Shown here in pieces: positions 62,536 through 64,000 of a DNA stretch of 64,000 nucleotides. The stretch lies in NCBI GenBank assembly GCA_964473745.1, contig CAYYQE010000005.1, positions 15,931 through 79,930 on the forward strand. The letters run 5' to 3'. Every line of letters begins with the position of its first letter. Within the stretch, counting starts at the first letter, position 1. A program made the position numbers and the translations under genes. Under the pieces are notes generated by a model. It was not told the origin of the DNA. It saw only the letters and a list, made by a program, of their open reading frames with translations, and made no database searches. This stretch comes from JABJMC01 sp964473745 (GTDB lineage Bacteria; Patescibacteriota; Gracilibacteria; UBA1369; UBA12473).

Positions 62536-63279
62536 ATGAATAGTCCTTCAAAAGAGCCCTCGTTTCGTCGTGTGGCAGTTACTTTTGCGCTCGCTGCCGC
62601 TGTGGCGGTGGCGTGGGGGACTTATCGCTGCAAACTTTTAGGGACATCCGGTCTAGGGCCGGAGCAAAACGAGGAGCCGACGGCGCTCGTGGCTAAACCT
62701 GATGAGGAGCCGGCGGAGGGTTCGGAAGGGCCTTTGCCGCCTGAGCCGTTAGAGCCTCCCCCATGGCCAGATGTTTTGAATACAGATGGGTGTCATGTTG
62801 AAAACCCAGAGGTACAGGCTTGGCTGGAGCAATTGCAGGCTTTCCCGGATACGGAAGCAGCGGCCCTGACCCGTATTGACGATGCCTGCCGCATGGCTAG
62901 GGCTATCGAAGATTCCTTAAATCAAGAAAAAGTTGAATCTATTAATTATGTAGTTGAAAATTTAAGCGCTGATTTAGCTAGTCATGGGTTTGATGTTTAT
63001 ATGGTTGAAAATCCCGGATTTACGGCAACTTTTGAATTCTATTATCCAAATACTCCCAAAACTCTTACTCAAGAATTTGGCGACGAGGCAGCCGAAGCAA
63101 TCTGGTCTTTTGGAATTGGTCGAACTCGCGTGACTATTTATGGCCCAGAATATGATGATAACGGAACACCTATATTTAAGGGGGGGATTACGGCTCCAGG
63201 TGCTCCGCAAATACTCTTTTTTGGAGATACTCCAGAACACCTCCGAAATATATTGTTTGAGGTAATTATGAATGGATAA
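62536..63279 (+). CDS. Membrane-anchored protein of unknown function
   Basis: 247 aa. Seen: N-terminal TM/signal anchor (about 13-28, VAVTFALAAAVAVAWG), a Glu/Pro-rich linker (about 42-77), then a soluble domain with alternating helices and beta strands and two Cys. No known family. Expected outside the membrane or in the cell wall. Plus strand, 100 nt after the ABC gene with its own weak promoter; next to tRNA-Arg. Function unknown. Confidence 0.65.
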   Translation: MNSPSKEPSFRRVAVTFALAAAVAVAWGTYRCKLLGTSGLGPEQNEEPTALVAKPDEEPAEGSEGPLPPEPLEPPPWPDVLNTDGCHVENPEVQAWLEQLQAFPDTEAAALTRIDDACRMARAIEDSLNQEKVESINYVVENLSADLASHGFDVYMVENPGFTATFEFYYPNTPKTLTQEFGDEAAEAIWSFGIGRTRVTIYGPEYDDNGTPIFKGGITAPGAPQILFFGDTPEHLRNILFEVIMNG

Positions 63280-63292
63280 GCCTGTTTTTAAG

Positions 63293-63367
63293 TGGTGTCC
63301 CCGGTAGGAGTCGAACCTACATCTAAACCTTAGGAGGGTCTTGTTCTATCCATTGAACTACGGGGAC
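63293..63367 (-). tRNA. tRNA-Arg (anticodon CCU)
   Basis: 75 nt with encoded CCA. Acceptor GTCCCCG/CGGGGAC, discriminator A, D-arm GTTC...GAAC, anticodon loop CTCCTAA (anticodon CCU, reads AGG), anticodon stem AGACC/GGTTT, T-arm GTAGG/CCTAC with TTCGACT loop. All stems pair. Close in sequence to other bacterial tRNA-Arg(CCU), a common attachment site for integrated elements. Confidence 0.95.
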
Positions 63368-63401
63368 TCGCATCGTGTTTAAGATAGCGAGTAGGCCTGA
63401 T

Positions 63402-63785
63402 TTAGTCTACCTCTAATTGAGCCAGAATTGATTCGAACTCGGCTCGAATATGAGGCGCGGAGGCCATTAATTCTAACTTTTGGCCACAAACCAGGGCAGC
63501 AGCCTCCCCTTCCATCTGAATTTGCACCTTGCCGCACTCCATGGCCAGCTCAAAAACATGACTATTTACCTCGCCCCGAAGAGTGCCGCTGGGGCAATGA
63601 AGCTCGTGATAATCGCTATGATGACCACCACTAAGTACCGCCTGACAACGGTTTTGATTGAATTCTTGTACAATTCGGAGGGCGGCATCGTAATTTTGTT
63701 CTAAGCATTCATCGCGACAGCCGAGATGCCCGACTAAAAAACTCGTGGCAATAAGGGTCGAGATTGTGTTTGAGATTTTTTTCAT
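63402..63785 (-). CDS. Small exported Cys-rich protein
   Basis: 127 aa from the ATG at 63785 (MKKISNTISTLIATSFLVGHLGC); a longer 134-codon reading from an upstream GTG exists, but MKK followed by a hydrophobic stretch is the better start. Seen: a signal peptide ending near HLGC, which is only a poor lipobox (His at -3), then a compact domain with several more Cys (DEC, NRC, LHC, MECG, VCG) suiting disulfides. No family recognised. Likely secreted or lipid-anchored. Convergent with the tRNA-Arg region only by position. Confidence 0.6.
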   Translation of the reverse strand: MKKISNTISTLIATSFLVGHLGCRDECLEQNYDAALRIVQEFNQNRCQAVLSGGHHSDYHELHCPSGTLRGEVNSHVFELAMECGKVQIQMEGEAAALVCGQKLELMASAPHIRAEFESILAQLEVD

Positions 63786-63863
63786 ATCTCCACTCTGCCA
63801 CATCACCCATTACAAAAATCTAACAAAAAAATGAATAAAACATGAACGCGGGCACGAGGCGGC

Positions 63864-63905
63864 GGGTGAGGCGGGTGAGGCGGGTGAGGCGGGTGAGGCG
63901 GGTGG
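63864..63905 (+). repeat. Tandem 9-mer GGGTGAGGC, G-quadruplex-type
   Basis: Four exact GGGTGAGGC units plus a partial GGGTGGC. Five GGG runs with constant 6-nt loops fit a G-quadruplex motif on the plus strand. It borders the dispersed-element copy starting at 63910. Confidence 0.75.
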
Positions 63906-63909
63906 CGAC

Positions 63910-64000
63910 ATTTTATAATTTAAGAAAATCAATCTTAACACCTCAAAAATCCCTCCTTATCGTACGTTACGTTTGACGTGACAACTTTCCGCCAGGTTCA
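63910..64000 (+). repeat. Dispersed element, copy C (cut by window end)
   Basis: Matches 23139-23229 gaplessly, about 81 of 91 bases, with CGTACGTTACGTTTGAC conserved. The right-hand half, with the GTCAAG...GTAC end expected by analogy to copies A and B, would lie beyond the window. Confidence 0.8.

Noticed and set aside
1..64000. Alternative genetic code (TGA as Gly, as in Gracilibacteria/Absconditabacteria).
   Set aside because: Conserved genes (uvrA, mutS, thrS, lexA, ABC) read through with no in-frame TGA, and TGA ends the PilX-like gene and the 58-aa gene at plausible places. TGA is merely rare; the standard code fits.
1..64000. CRISPR array or restriction/defence island.
   Set aside because: No regular repeat-spacer structure and no cas-like, restriction or toxin gene recognised; the tandem repeats found are short G-rich arrays.

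Overview
The window looks like a chromosomal contig from an uncultured bacterium of the Patescibacteria/CPR type, possibly near Peregrinibacteria (tentative). Evidence: coding-dense DNA, very large secreted Asp/Thr-rich surface proteins, a VirB6-like membrane protein in an operon of unrecognised large proteins, type IV pilin-like genes without a local assembly machine, and no Shine-Dalgarno motif before essentially any start. Stops are nearly all TAA, some TAG, and TGA ends only two genes. Two 100-N assembly gaps (21939-22038, 44208-44307) interrupt coding regions.

Layout. 26-1122: two tandem type IV prepilins. 1331-22236: a plus-strand operon for a 5513-residue surface protein (thrombospondin-3-like calcium repeats, two SLH cassettes, Ig-like, FG-GAP-like, DUF11-like and PKD-like parts) and four smaller exported proteins. 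22233-22690: a minus-strand pair, a 56-aa excisionase-type HTH protein and a zinc-ribbon protein. 22691-23385: non-coding, with two copies of a dispersed element whose third copy lies at the right end of the window. 23386-31006: a divergent YqfO/NIF3-C-like protein, a CHASE2 adenylate/guanylate cyclase, a MopE-type metal-motif surface protein, and PilX-like and PilV-like pseudopilins. 31067-36946: UvrA, a PrsW-family protease, and a T-box-controlled threonyl-tRNA synthetase. 36967-47707: a five-gene minus-strand operon around a VirB6-like protein. 47785-50642: bS6 (with a very long acidic tail), bS18, a HAD phosphatase and ProB. 50777-53837: a small unknown and MutS. 54416-57685: the VTC/DUF4956/CotH trio. 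57738-60542: a canonical YqfO-like protein, tRNA-Thr(CGU), DinB, LexA and a 58-aa membrane peptide. 60673-63806: an ABC exporter behind tandem operator-like palindromes, an unknown anchored protein, tRNA-Arg(CCU) and a small exported protein.

How it fits together. Much of the window concerns the cell surface (pilins, SLH/TSP3 giant, MopE-like protein, CotH, VirB6-like operon); the rest is DNA repair and SOS (uvrA, mutS, lexA, dinB) and translation (thrS, bS6, bS18, tRNAs). The T-box has a Thr ACC specifier and a UGGA bulge complementary to the UCCA end of the tRNA-Thr found in the same window. The unknown parts most worth attention are the giant operon, the VirB6-like operon with its triplicated module, the encoded acidic tail on bS6, and the GTAC/TTGAC-bounded dispersed element.
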